From: Isoetes taiwanensis
Taxonomy: Eukaryota > Streptophyta > Lycopodiopsida > Isoetales > Isoetaceae
NCBI GenBank assembly: GCA_021234155.1
Contig: JAJEKV010000011.1
Location: 498,001 to 562,000, forward strand
Direction of reading: 5' to 3'
DNA length: 64,000 nt
Each line of letters starts with the position of its first letter. Position 1 is the first letter of the stretch. Positions 1 through 11,589 of the stretch are shown here, piece by piece. The notes under the pieces are model-generated. The model was not told the DNA's origin and did no database searches. It saw only the letters and a program-made list of their open reading frames with translations. The translations under genes and the position numbers were made by a program.

Positions 1-757
1 TTAAGAGGCATTTTTGAGGCATTTTAGTGTTGACCTATTCAATGATTAGCAAAATATAATTAGTTCGATTACCTTAATGCAACATTGACTCCTAGAATAC
101 TTAGAAATTGATTGTTGAGTCATCACAGGGAGAAAATTATCTGTTTGTTCTTGCACACTATGGCCTGAGGAGTCTCATTTGTATCCTCACTAGTTATTGC
201 TTTTGAACTAGGAACGAAAGCAACAGAAAGAGCTCTGCTTTCTAAGTTCCAGAATGTAAATGCTATGGAGGGCAAGAACAACAAAAGGATTATGCATCTC
301 TACAGATGATCCATTAATCAAGGCAGAACTAAAGAATCGGAGTGCGAGAGGCTTCAAAAGTATTTCTCCACATTTGTAAATCTGAAATTTAGACATTTTA
401 TAATGCTTGTTTTGTGTATATTTTGCCTTCTCTCCATTTTCAGATTTTTCGTTGAAGTAACAGCAGAAGCGACCAGCCACAAACTTAAGCACCTTCTATT
501 GTTATCATTTTTCTGTAATCTGGTTGTGGCTAAGTGCCTGTCTTTTTCTTAGATCACCAGGACAAAATTGGTTTTCTTAGCAGAGCTAACCCTGGCAGAG
601 TACCACTTTCTTCAATATCTTCCATCAATAATTGTTGTATCAGCCCTTTTTCTAGGGCAATTCAATCTTGATTGCCACCCTGGTATGCTGATATTATTGT
701 CTTGGATTTTCATTAAATCCCTTTGATTTCTTTTTCCTCCGATGTGCTATATTTAGC
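1..757. other. No recognisable gene
   Basis: AT-rich sequence with only short open frames. I see no family motif, RNA gene or repeat here. It could be the intron or UTR of a gene lying off the left edge. Confidence 0.4.
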
Positions 758-1329
758 GTGCAGTTCTACAGCAATATACAGGATATCAGCCTTCAGAGTT
801 GGAGGATTATGTTAAACGAATTTACCAACTGCAATGTAGTACCAACCACCAGAAATCATCATTTATTCGTGAGAAGTATAGATGCCATAAATCCAAGTGT
901 GTTGAAGATAAATTTCCTCCCTATCTGGGAGTGGAATGCTTCCATGCGCTAGTCATTAGAAGCCGTGGAAAAGCAGCTATGTACAATAGCTTAGTTTGAC
1001 TAGGCTGAAGATTTGAGATAATTTTCATGTACAAATGATGTAAAGATAACTTAAACAACGGCCAGATGTGATTCATTTGGCGCTATTCACTTGTGTTCTT
1101 TGCAGTTCTAATTTATTCATAATTGTTTCATTCCAGGAGCCAATATAAAAGCAGGATCATTTGGATAAGGACAGCCATGACAAGGAGAGAGACACCATTT
1201 GAAGATGAGGATTATGCATATACTGGAAGATCTTACAGGCATGAGGATGATATTGGCGCATTACAATACTTCTTGCTCATGTGTAACATTGAAAAATACA
1301 AGAGGATAGCTAGATCGGGACATCAATGA
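758..1329 (+). other. Possible exons of an unknown gene
   Basis: Two short plus-strand open stretches (about 758-999 and 1131-1329) have little internal stop density. The second follows a good acceptor (TTCATTCCAG at 1128-1137) and ends in a stop at 1329; it encodes an acidic stretch PFEDEDYAY followed by a basic tail. I recognise no family. It could be the last exon of a gene entering from the left, a decayed transposon frame, or chance. Nothing between 1330 and 1611 is recognisable. Confidence 0.2.
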
Positions 1330-1611
1330 CTTTTAGTATTAGATGTCTCAACAATGTACTCTGAAAGTTGCTACTTATATTCTATGGTCTTTGTAGACCT
1401 TTAAGCAATATTATTGGTCTTACTGCTTATGTTTTATGATTTTCGTAGACGTTTATGCAATATCAGAATATAATTTAAGTAGGTGTAATATGTGCAATAT
1501 CTTTGAATTATAGATATCAATTTGCAACTTAAATGGGCCTCCCTTTAATTTAATTAATGTGACAAAAAAAAGGGATTGGGGTAAACTAAAACTACTCTAA
1601 TCGTTGCACTA

Positions 1612-2045
1612 CAGATGACTCTATTTTGACGCTATTTCTGATTCTCAATCTGATGCTACGAACGACTCTATTTTGATACTATTTCTGACTCTCAATCTGA
1701 TGCTAAGGTTGCCTAAATTCTAATGCTATGGATCACTATATTTTGACGCTATTTTTGACTCTCAATCTGATGCTATGGTTGCCTAAATTATGTCCATTAC
1801 TGTGAAGGTAGAGTTGACTCTAATTCTAACATTATGATTGACTCTAATTCTGACTTTAATTATGATGGTAGAGTCGACTCTAATTCTAACCCTATAATTG
1901 ACTCTAATTTTGACTCAAATTGTGATGGTAGATTTGACTTTAATTTTAACACTATGATTGACTCTAATAGTGGCTCTATGTCTGCTGTAACTCTGATGCT
2001 AAATTCTGACGCTAATTCTGACGTTTAAACGACAGAGCATAGAGT
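1612..2045. repeat. Degenerate tandem repeat, GACTCTAATTCTGA-like units
   Basis: Repeated units of about 12-45 bp are built on GACTCTAATTCTGA, with longer variants carrying GACGCTATTTCTGA and CTCAATCTGATGCTA. One frame reads as a run of Asp, Ser and Asn, but this follows from the repeat and is not evidence of a gene. A few more units recur near 2128-2142. Confidence 0.75.
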
Positions 2046-2660
2046 CAGTTTTAGCGTCAGCCATAATGTCAGTTCAAGGGTTCTTTGCTATTTTTTTTCC
2101 TATCTATCTTTATAACTAAGGTCTGACTCTAAAACTGACTCTAATACCCCCTTCCTCTTATAGTGAATAGTGGACTTACTTGATATTAGATAGATCCATA
2201 GTGGTATGTTGTACTGGAGCAGTAGATGGAACAAGAAAAATAAGCTGCTCGGCAGATATGAATTCACACTGTGCCTTGAATAACTGGGATTCGCTGGATT
2301 CACACTGCGCCTATAGCTGGAGGATGGCTCACCTCGGATTTCTGTGAGCGCCAAGAAGAAAGCGCCTGACAGCACGCATGCACCTTGCAAAATTTCTGTC
2401 TAGGCGCATGAGAAAAGCCGCGCGTCTTATGCGAGCGGCAGCTGAAATGAGCAGACGGATTTGAAAGCGCCTGAACCGTGCACGAAAACGTCTGCGTCGT
2501 ACCATGGTTGCCTTAAGAGGGAGAACGGCGACAAAGACAAAGCTTTAAATGCAAAGTACAATTTCAAAATAAGCAGACGATTCAAATTTGCACAGGTGGC
2601 AGTCAAATTTCAAATTACGAGCGGGAATTTTGAATTTTATGTTTCAAATTACGGGCGGGG
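2046..2660. other. No recognisable gene
   Basis: Mixed-composition sequence with short open frames only. The minus-strand frame at 2100-2390 has no recognisable domain. The part after 2400 becomes GC-richer and leads into the GC-rich repeats. Confidence 0.4.
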
Positions 2661-2935
2661 TTTTTAAATGTTATATTCAAATTTGGGCGGGCGGGCGGAA
2701 GGGCGGGAAATATTCGAATTTGAAAGTTCAAATTTGGGCGGGCATGGACGCCTGGACCGCCACGGGCATGGGCGGGCATAGGCGGCTGGACCGCCACGGG
2801 CATGGGCGGGCATGGGCGGCTGGGCGGGCATGGGCGCTTGTCGCAAGTTGTTCCAGCTCTCAGCGCCTCGAACCTAGCCGCTAGCGCCCAGCGCCTAGCC
2901 GGCAGCGCCTAGAGCCCAGCACCTCGTGCAACCCT
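2661..2935. repeat. GC-rich tandem repeats
   Basis: Iterated GGGCATGGGCGG and CTGGACCGCCAC units run from about 2690 to 2840, followed by repeated AGCGCCTAG/AGCGCCCAG units (about 2868-2930). Both strands are open through the repeats purely because of composition, so the overlapping open frames here are not credible genes. Confidence 0.7.
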
Positions 2936-3127
2936 TTTTGGCCTCTTTTTTCAGTGTTTTCTGGCGCCTAATCTCTAGAGTTCAGTGACTTACCTCTTCG
3001 AGCAGGACACCAGTTTTCGGGCAAAAATCAAGGCGCTCGAAATGGAAATCGACAAATCTGGAGCTCCTCGGGCTATGGAGACAGCGGCTAGCACCCTGCT
3101 AGGCACAGGTATATCATCTACTTGCAT

Positions 3128-3345
3128 GGTTTCTTGTTTGTTTGTTCGAAATGGCGCCACCGTGCCATTTGGATGCCTGTTAGCTTATCTTGTTGTTGGT
3201 AAATGGCACCACCGCGTCATTTGAATGCCTGTTAACTTACTTTAGGGAGTCCTTGTTGTTGGCAAATGGCGCCTCCATTTGGATGCCTCTTAGCTTACTT
3301 TAGGGAGTCTTGTTGTTGGCAAATGGCGCCATGCGCCATTTGATT
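3128..3345. repeat. Three to four tandem ~65-70 bp units
   Basis: A unit reading TTGTTGTTGGCAAATGGCGC, then CATTTGGATGCCTGTTAGC and CTTACTTTAGGGAGTC repeats three to four times with small indels. The array lies just left of the LTR of element A. No coding function is visible. Confidence 0.75.
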
Positions 3346-3419
3346 GTGAACTGGTTATAGTGGCGACTATGGTCAAGCCATTTGCTAATTGGGACAAATC
3401 GAGCAACTCGTGGGCAAAT

Positions 3420-5087
3420 TGTGACGTCCCCTACTCGTATACGGTGCACTCACCGTATACAAACAAGAGTTCTCCCCCTATACCAGCTCCATGCCGATAC
3501 AGGGCCCTCCACATGACACTGCAACCATGACGGGTTCCAGTGGGAAGAGTGAAGGGGTCATTTTACCCCGTCTCCCTCAGGGCCTACCTAGCTGCGGAAG
3601 CGTAAACATACATGTCAGTATATAAGAGCAACACATATATCCACCTCTAGGGTGGTACATCACATCTGCAATAGACAATGATCAGCACAATGCATATGGG
3701 AAATCCTACCCAAGGCTCAGACACAGGGATGGACTGACAAGCTTGGGTCTCCAGAGTTCATTGCAGACTGAATTTATGGCAATGGGTTTGGCTGGCATAA
3801 GAACATGGCAAGGGGTAGTCCACTCCATCCGCCCCTCCTGTGCACACTTTGCAGAGTAGGCTGAAAAGTGTTGGGACCTGACTGTAGCTTGCCGGGTGCA
3901 TAGCCAAAGGGGCTATTCCTGGGTTGCATCTCCCCAGTCCCAATGGAGCAGGTAGGGATCACTCCCCCCAGAGATCTACATGCTGACTCAAGGTGACTAG
4001 AGGGCCACTGCCCTTATTCGACTGAACCCACTGGAAGGTGAACCCCACCCCACGGGTGTCAAGCCCATGCCTTGCCCGCACTCAGTGGCAAGCCATTAGA
4101 CCTAGTCACAATGATCCCCGGTAGCACTAACACACCATAGGGATCGTTCAAGAGTCAGAACATGAACCTCCTTCTTAGCCAGTCTGGCCCCTTCACCCAC
4201 AACCAGGTGTGGTTCTTGTACACAGGCCGAATCTATAGTGTGCTAGCGAGGCTAATCTAGGAACATCTACTACCAAGCTTTAGGTCTCTACCCCCCTTCC
4301 CAATACAAGGAGTTCATAGAGATACATCATCCATATACATCATAGAAGAACTAAAGAACTAGATCTAATCTATATCATAGAGTTAGGTTCTTTAGTTAGA
4401 GTCTGCTATCTAGAGATCTAGAAGGCTACTATGGGCAATTTAATAGGCTAAACCTACTGATTCTATGATAAAATAAGGTTTAGACTATTTAATTGGCTAA
4501 ATACCTGATCCTTGGGTTCCTCCTCCTGACCTGAGTTCGACCATCCTGCTGAAATGCTCGAATCAAGGGAAACTAATGGTGCAATTCTCTCAACAGAGTC
4601 TGGGAGGCGGTTTTGACCCTTGGGGCAGCCAAAATAGAGCTCTAAAACCCTAGAAATGAAAATGGGCAAGTTAGGGTTTCCCTTCCTAAATAGACAAGGG
4701 GGGTGGTTAGGGCTTCCAATTATCCCCTTTTGGCATGTGGGATAATTGGGAATGGGCCCACTTGCCTTTAATGGCTAGGTGGCAAAAGGTGCCACATGGA
4801 AAGGTGTGCCCACATTAATAAATGTGCACATTGGAAAATGTGCACATTAATTGCACCTTGGGTATGGCCCACTTGGCATAAAGTGTCCACATTGGAAAAT
4901 GTGCACCTAGATTAATGTGCACATGGTTAAATGTGCACATTAGCAAATGCACATTCCCTGCAAGTTGCCCCCTAGGGGCTACCCGCCTGGCTATACGTCG
5001 GCGTACACGTCAGTCGGGGTGGCGTGTACGCGTGACGAGGCAGTACAGTATACGTCCTGGGACCGTATATTCTGCTGGAACGTCACA
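3420..5087 (-). repeat. 3' LTR of chromovirus A
   Basis: 1668 bp bounded by TGTGACGTCC at 3420 and CGTCACA ending at 5087, giving the standard TG...CA ends inside a 7-bp inverted repeat. It is the LTR next to the end of pol, so it is the 3' LTR of a minus-strand element. The left flank CAAAT (3415-3419) would be half of a target duplication, but the other end is missing, so this cannot be tested. Confidence 0.88.
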
Positions 5088-5101
5088 TTCTCCCCACCTT
5101 G
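5088..5101 (-). promoter_or_regulatory. Polypurine tract of element A
   Basis: Immediately internal to the LTR, the minus strand reads CAAGGTGGGGAGAA. This is the expected plus-strand DNA primer site of an LTR retrotransposon, and element B has an equivalent tract in the same place. Confidence 0.75.
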
Positions 5102-5966
5102 AAATGATGATGTCTGCAGCATCGTGGGTCTCCCCACCTTGGGATCTTCCTAACCTGCAATCAACCTGATACATACAATATATACTACTATAATACTTAC
5201 ATATTTATTAAGATTACCTTAAGGTAATATTTTTAGAACATTATTACGCCATTCTATTATGGAATAACTTATCAATTCACAACATCATTAAAACAGGTTA
5301 CTCAATAATTCACTTATCACGACAATTAAGTTTATCAAAATTAAAATTAACGTCCGAGGTACTCTTCATTCCTTGCAACACATTCCAACAAAATTTGTGT
5401 TGCAAGTCTTCGTAGCTCGACCTCTTTGCCCTCCGGAGCGCTCTATTGGCCTGCAGGTCAACACTACGTTAGTACCATTTAATTATTAGTAAAATTTTGG
5501 TTATATGGTGACCACCCCACCTATCTACATGGATGCATGGCTAATCTCCCGGCGTAGGAAGAGGATAAATCTTCCATAATGGCCGTGGAGACAGCGTCCT
5601 ATTATGCCTATATGCCTCTCATGCCTACACCTCTAGTTGCCCAGCGTGGAGGATATCCTTCTCGCGTGGGGGGCGTGAAGGATAGGTTCCTCCTATCAAA
5701 GCATATATGGGGCTAAAGGTGCCTTTCCTATCAATGCATTCCTCAATGACCTCCTTTCTCTCGAGGTCGTCTACTTCCGTGGAACAGAAATAGACTTTCT
5801 AGTCTACCTTCCACTCATCCAAGCGGAAACGCGGTCATGCCTACGTCGACATTACACCACGCCCTAGACATCACCGTGGCAGTCTCATCATCGGTTACAA
5901 CGCATGCAATCCATACCTAGCATAGGTTGCATGCGTAGATTAATCTTAACTACACATAGAATTAAT
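5102..5966 (-). other. Element A 3' untranslated internal region
   Basis: Lies between the pol stop codon and the polypurine tract. AT-rich with no open frame of note. Its length matches the corresponding stretch of element B (42.77-43.6 kb). Confidence 0.6.
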
Positions 5967-7625
5967 CTACACAATCGACATGCCTGAGCCGATTTCTTCG
6001 GAGATGACCTTGCCGTCCCATTGCTCCATGAACTGTGGGTACTGCTTTAGTAGATCCTTCTTAAGTACCCATGTCGCGTCTTCCACTGGCAAGTGTTTCC
6101 ACTTGACCAAGTATTGGAGGAACTCCGACCTCCTTGTTTTCTTGAAGGCTTTATCAAGAATCAATTCTGGAACTATTTCCAACTCCTCCTCCGTCATTTC
6201 CAACAACGTTGGAGTGTCTAAGACTTCGTCTGGATTTGGAGTATGCTTCTTCAACAAACTCACGTGGAAGACCTTATGAATCTTTAGGTGTGCTGGCAAG
6301 TCTAATTTGTAGGCTTGATTACCTACTCTCTCGACTACTCTGAAAGGTCCAGCCCACCTTGGAGCAAGCTTCTTACAATTTCCGATGCGGAGCTTCGCCT
6401 GCTTCACTTTGATCTTGAGCCAAACATCGTCGCCAACTTGGAATTCTCTAACTGTTCGATGCTTGTCGGCGATGCTCTTCTGCCGGCTCCTTGCTGCTAG
6501 AAGATACCCCTGAACTTCTTCCACTAGCTGCTGCATATCGGCCAACATGTGATGCGAAACTTCTACTTTTGACACTGGGTTGTGCCAGGTGTCTGGAGTC
6601 AGGCATTGATAGCCGTAGTTGATCATAAACGACGACATTTGGGATGATTCCTGCTTGGTGCTATTGTATGCAAACTCCACCAAGTGAATAAATTCTTCCC
6701 ACATACCTTGCTTATTCCAGACATAGTTTCGTAGCATGTCTTCCAAAATCCTGTTGGTCCGCTTCGTTTGGCCATCCGTCTGAGGATGATACGCCATGCT
6801 CATGGATAGCTTCGTCTGAATTGTGGCAAAGAGGTCTTGCCAAAAGGCGCTCATGAACTTCGGATCCCTGTCGGATATGATCTCTCTTGGCATGCCATGA
6901 AGCCTAAAGATCTCTTTGGTGAAGAGCTTTGCTGTATCCATAGCGGTGTCTGTGGTCCTGCAAGGCACAAAGTGTGCCATCTTTGACAACTTGTCGACCA
7001 CTACCATCAAGGCATCCTTCCCTCTTACTGTCCTTGGAAGCCCTGTTATAAAATCCATGCTGATCACTTCCCACTTAGCGTTTGGCACCGCTAATGGCTC
7101 TAATGCTCCTGGAATTCGAAGCTGTTCTGCCGTTGTCTGCTGACATAGCTGACATTCCTTGATGTAGCGAGCGACTTGCTTCTTCATTCCTGGCCAATAA
7201 TAGCTGCTGCGCACTTTGAAATATGTTTTCATAAATCCCGCATGGCCAGCTATTGGACTGTTGTGCGTGTCATGGAGGATCAATTTCCTTATGCCTGATG
7301 ATTCGGGCACGCACAACTTGTTCTTATGATATAAGAGGTTACCTTCCTTCTTAAAGTTTTTGAAGGCTTCCCGCTCTTTGTCCGTTCTTGCTTCCCTGCA
7401 TACGCTTGCCCATACTTCCTTGAAGTCGACATCCGTTGGCAAGGACTCTTCAATCTTCTTCCCGAAGTCGCTGGAAAGCATCGAAATTGCATTGCAATGC
7501 ACTCTCGTTGTCAGGGGATGCCTTGAAAGCGCATCCGCTACCACATTCAGCTTCCCTGGCTTGTAGACTATATCAAAGTCGTACTCCTCAAGGAACTCCA
7601 TCCACCATCTCTGCCTCAGGTTGAG
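5967..7625 (-). pseudogene. Element A pol, C-terminal part: RNase H end, integrase, chromodomain
   Basis: A 544-codon open frame continues pol after the MITE. It starts in the RNase H tail (WWMEFLEEYDFDIVY, ADALSRHPL). The integrase follows with its HHCC finger (GHAGF... CQLCQQ) and core Asp residues in SMDFITGLP and SDRDPKF. The third catalytic residue, normally Glu in GQTE, reads Lys (GQTKRTNR), which should abolish strand transfer. A chromodomain ends the protein (FLQYLVKWKHLPVEDATW), the hallmark of chromoviruses, which target heterochromatin. It formed one polyprotein with the 8.25-10.1 kb frame before the MITE inserted. Confidence 0.9.
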
Positions 7626-7633
7626 GTGTGGTT

Positions 7634-8240
7634 CAGGGAATAAATTACTAATCGCATATTTCTTTTTAGCTAGAATGACTTTAGCTAAACTTGCTCGATC
7701 TTAATCCCAAAACTTTCTGTGGTTTAGCTAAACTCTACATATTTTTCCTCTCATACTTTCTAGCGTTTAGCTAAACTAACCCAAACATCATCCCAAAAAA
7801 TTCTATGGTGTGGCCAACAGAAAGCATTAAAAGCCAAATTGCTATACTTTTTTTCAATTGTTTCCACTTAATTTAGTCATTTTCTTTGTGAAAAACATTT
7901 TAAAATAATGCGAACTAGCAAGGCCTAGGACTCAAATTAAAACATAATGCTAGAAGCTAAACTACTAATCATATATTTCATATAAACTAGAATGATGTTA
8001 GCTAAACTAGCCCGAAATTCATTCTAAAGGTTTCTATGGTTTAGCTAAACAATATCAAATTTCACTCTCTTACTTTCTAGCATTTGGCTAAAGAGCTCCA
8101 GGGTTGGTGTAGTCCCGAAAAAAGTTAAGCTAAAATTATTGTTTTTTTCCCAAATTTTTCCGTTTACTTTAGCCAATTTTTTCTGAAAATGTGCTAAAAA
8201 ATCGCCAAATAGCTAAGTTTAGCCCTTAAATTATTCCATG
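7634..8240. mobile_element. hAT-type MITE inside pol
   Basis: 607-bp AT-rich insertion flanked by a perfect 8-bp direct repeat GTGTGGTT (7626-7633 and 8241-8248). Its ends form 10-bp inverted repeats CAGGGAATAA / CATGGAATAA with one mismatch. Inside are many copies of TTAGCTAAAC-like motifs on both strands, like the subterminal repeats of hAT elements. It has no coding capacity. Removing it and one target copy restores the RNase H reading frame around it. The 8-bp duplication and CA-GGG end point to hAT; a Mutator MITE would usually give 9-11 bp. Confidence 0.85.
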
Positions 8241-8248
8241 GTGTGGTT

Positions 8249-10112
8249 GCGTGAATACATACTGGAGGCTCTGGTGATCTGTATCCAATTGGAACTTCCT
8301 TCCCAAAAGGTAATGCCTCCAAATTCTTAATGCCCTGACAACTGCAAGCAATTCCTGGTCATGCGTGGGGTAGCGCGTCTCGGCGTCGTTCATCTTTCTG
8401 GAATCATACACTACTACACGCTCTTCTTGCATAAGCACTGCACCTGTAGCTATCTTAGTCGCATCCGTCGCCACAAGCTTATCTTTCTCCGGATCTGGCA
8501 GGGTTAAGACGGGGGCGGTCGTTAAAGCTTCCTTCAACAATTCAAATCCCTTTTGGGCTTTCTTGTGCCAATGATCTACCCAGTCTTTCACTTTTTCTGC
8601 CCTCGTCAAGTCTGTTAGCGGGGCCGCTATCTTAGCAAAGTTCTTCACGAACTTTTTGTAGTACCCGGCTAGGCCGAGAAAGCTTCTGACCTCATGCACA
8701 TTCTTCGGTGCCGACCACTGAATGACGGCTTCAATCTTGGAAGGGTCCGTCGAAATTCCTTCTGCAGAGATCACATGACCAAGATATTCCACCTTCTCCT
8801 TTGCGAAGTGGCACTTCGACAACTTAGCGTACAACTGGTGCCTCTTCAACTTCTCTAGCACTCTCCTTAAGTGTTGTACGTGCTCCTCAAGGGATCTGCT
8901 ATACACCAAAATGTCATCAAAGAATACAATCACAAAGGTGTCTAAGAACTCCCTGAAGATGTCGTTCATGAGCCTCATGAACGTCGCGGGGGCGTTCGAT
9001 AAGTCGAAAGGCATTACCGTGAACTCATAATGCCCATACCGCGTTCTGAAAGCGGTTTTATGAATATCTTCTTCCTTTATCCGGATCTGATGATAGTCTG
9101 ACCTTAAGTCAATTTTGGAGAAGACCTTTGCTTCTTGAAGCTGATCCATCAAATCATCTGATCTGGGGAGCGCATACTTGTTCTTAATGGTGTGCTTGTT
9201 CAACTGCCTATAGTCTATGCACATCCTCAAACTGCCATCCTTCTTCTTGACAAAAAGAATGGGCGCTCCGAATGGTGAGACGCTAGGTCTAATGAAGCCT
9301 AGGTCGAGCAACTCCTGCAATTGCTTCTTTAACTCCGTCAACTCCTGCGTCATCATTCTGTATGGAGCCTTACTTGTCGGCTTCGTTCCCGGTTCGAGCG
9401 CTATTTCACACTCGACTCCCCTGTAAGGAGGAAGGTGCTCGATCTCATCAGGAAAGAGATCGTGGAACTTCGTGATCAACTGAGCTATTTGCTTCGGCAA
9501 CTTACTGAGCACCTTGTCTTCTTTGCTTTCTTCGGACTCCGGCTCTTCAATCTCAAGCTTAAAGATGTATGCTACTTGCTCGCTCTTGATGCACTTGAAC
9601 AACTGTTTAGAAGACATACACTGCATGATGGGAACAACTTCTTTACCTGTGATCTCAATGATCTTGCCATCGGGCATTGGGAAGGTCACCTTCCGCTTCC
9701 CACAATCAATGATGGCCCCTGCTGGTCCAAGATACTCCATTCCTATGATCAAGTCGTACTTGCCGATGCCCATTACTTCTGCCCCCATCTGGATATTAAT
9801 CCCTGGCAAGTCGATGTCGAAGTTGATTCTCTTGCCTGCCGTCTGCCTTACTGTCCCACTTGCTAAAACAACAGGCCTCGGTTTCGACTTTAATGGTTTC
9901 AACTTCAACATTTCAACCATTCTGGGGGATGCAAAGTTATGGCTACTTCCTGAGTCTATCAGGACTACGAAGGACTTGGCCTTGGCCTTCCCTACTGTGG
10001 AAATTACTTTATACTGACTCTCTGCTTGCTCCGTATCTATTGCGGCAAAGATATGACACTCACCCTGTATATAGTCGCGGGCTGCCTCGCCGTCATCGTC
10101 AGACAGGATGTC
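8249..10112 (-). pseudogene. Element A pol, N-terminal part: protease, RT, RNase H
   Basis: Open minus-strand frame running without a break from the gag stop into the MITE junction. The protease shows the Asp-Ser-Gly active site ([14 protein letters not shown], near 9935-9975). The reverse transcriptase has [26 protein letters not shown] and the catalytic FFDDILVYS. RNase H begins [14 protein letters not shown]. Typical Ty3/gypsy order. The frame from the first Met is 564 codons (9920-8226), but the protein really continues upstream through the protease into gag. Confidence 0.9.
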
Positions 10113-11430
10113 CTAATCTCCCAACTCTGCTAGTGCTGCACTCATGACGTAGGGGCAGTTCGCTGTTCTATGGCATGGCTGGAAGCACCTGAAGCAAAGC
10201 TGTTTCTCCATGCACTCTTGCCTCTTCTCTTTGGGCATAGCCTGCAAAAAGGATCGCACTGCTTTGGAGTAGTTTGACCCCTCCTGCTTGTCCTTGAAGG
10301 ACACCTGCTTCTTCTCCTGCTGCTTCCCCTGGTTGCCACCATATGAGGCTCTAGCTGGACCTGGACTGGCTGCCCTAGGGCTATAGCTTCCTGTTGCCTT
10401 GCCTTTATCCTGAAAATACTGCTGCCTCTGCCCGCTATTCTGAGGTCCCGTCCCTTGCAAGCTTATTGCTTTGGACTCTGCTTCCGATATTGTCTTAGGG
10501 TTTATTGCCCTTACAAGCTTGCGGATTTCCTCGTTCAGCCCCTCAATATAGCTTTCCACTGCATGCTTCTCACCTAGCTTTGGCACATAAAGCCTTAGCC
10601 TCATGAATTCCTCTGTATATTTCTGGACTGATTTGTTTCCTTGCTGCAACCTATAGAACTGCTGCATCATGCTAGACTTGTGCTCTCTTGGGACGTAGTG
10701 GCGCTTGAAGGCTTTAGCAAACTTCTTGAACCTGCAAGCAACCCTGCTTAAGCCGTGTGCCTTGGCATAACCCTTCCACCAAATGCGTGCTGCTCCCTTC
10801 AGATTGGCTGTTGCTACTCTGCCTTTATCCTTATCTTTCATACCATAAGCGTTGCCATATTCGCTCATCTCATCGAGCCAAGCCTCTGCCTCCATGCCCG
10901 ACCTGTTCTCGCCTGAGAATTGCTCGAGCTTTCTGGCCTTCCAAACATTTCCCAGTGCAAGGTCCACTTTCTTCTGGTAGTCGGAGGTTCTTGTGTCCCT
11001 TTGTCGTTCTTCTGTGGCATCCCTCTGTCTTCCCTCTGCATTGTTCCTTTGCCTTCCATCTGCTTGGTCCTGGGCCTGCTCTTCTTCTTCCTCGGAGTCG
11101 GAGTCTGAATCTGAGCTTGAGTCGGAAGAGTCCGAGCTGGGGGACCTTCTTCTCTTGCTCCTCTTCTTGTCCCTTCCTGTTTTCCGAGCTGATGCTTGCG
11201 GCAACTGAGCGTTGCCCACCGAACCCGCTCCTGCTTGTGCAACCAGCAAAGCCTTTATCTACTCAAGGTCCGTTCTCATCTGTGATATTTCTTCTTCTGG
11301 GGTCATGGGTCCAAATTCCTCAAACAGGTTCCTTGCCGGAGGTGGTCTGGGTGGACTCTGTTCTTCCCTAAGGTCTTGGCGTTGTCGTTCCCCTGAGCCT
11401 AGGCCTCTAACTGCATACACAAGTAATTCA
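10113..11430 (-). pseudogene. Element A gag
   Basis: 378-codon open frame (11249-10113), with the same frame extending upstream to about 11430 across one in-frame TAG near 11262. It contains a capsid-like region (MEAEAWLDEMSEYGNAY, RLYVPKLGEKHAVESYIEGL) and a CCHC zinc knuckle, CFRCFQPCHRTANC, near the C terminus. It forms particles and binds RNA. A single TAG (10113-10115) separates it from pol in the same frame. Most relatives have one continuous gag-pol frame, so both TAGs are most simply nonsense mutations. Confidence 0.85.
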
Positions 11431-11450
11431 TGGCTATATGGTTAGTTTTA

Positions 11451-11589
11451 CTTGTTCCCTTGCATTGTTTATGTTTGTTGGTATAGTTGTGAGGCAAAGA
11501 TACATCAACAAAACATTTAAAGTGCAACAGAAATCATATTTATATTATATAATATTTTAGTACAAAAGTCTCCGGGATCAAGAGTCTAA
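11451..11589. other. AT-rich boundary of element A and the next gene
   Basis: Homology to LTR-element sequence stops here without a recognisable 5' LTR or PBS. An AT palindrome (TATTATATAATA, about 11553-11564) lies just downstream of the minus-strand gene that follows and could act at its 3' end. Confidence 0.4.

Larger units (their letters stand above)
3420..11450 (-). mobile_element. Chromovirus A (Ty3/gypsy), 5'-truncated
   Basis: Minus-strand LTR retrotransposon. From right to left it has gag, protease, reverse transcriptase, RNase H, integrase with chromodomain, polypurine tract and one 1.67-kb LTR. The LTR termini are TGTGACG...CGTCACA, as in element B, and the chromodomain tails of A and B are nearly identical, so they are one family. 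No 5' LTR or PBS is found to the right of gag; sequence after about 11.45 kb is unrelated. A hAT-type MITE sits in RNase H. In-frame stops in gag and a lost integrase glutamate make it non-autonomous. Confidence 0.9.

Noticed and set aside
10757-11371. Long plus-strand frames opposite gag
   Set aside because: They are the complement of the Ser/Asp/Glu-rich gag region and have no family signal.
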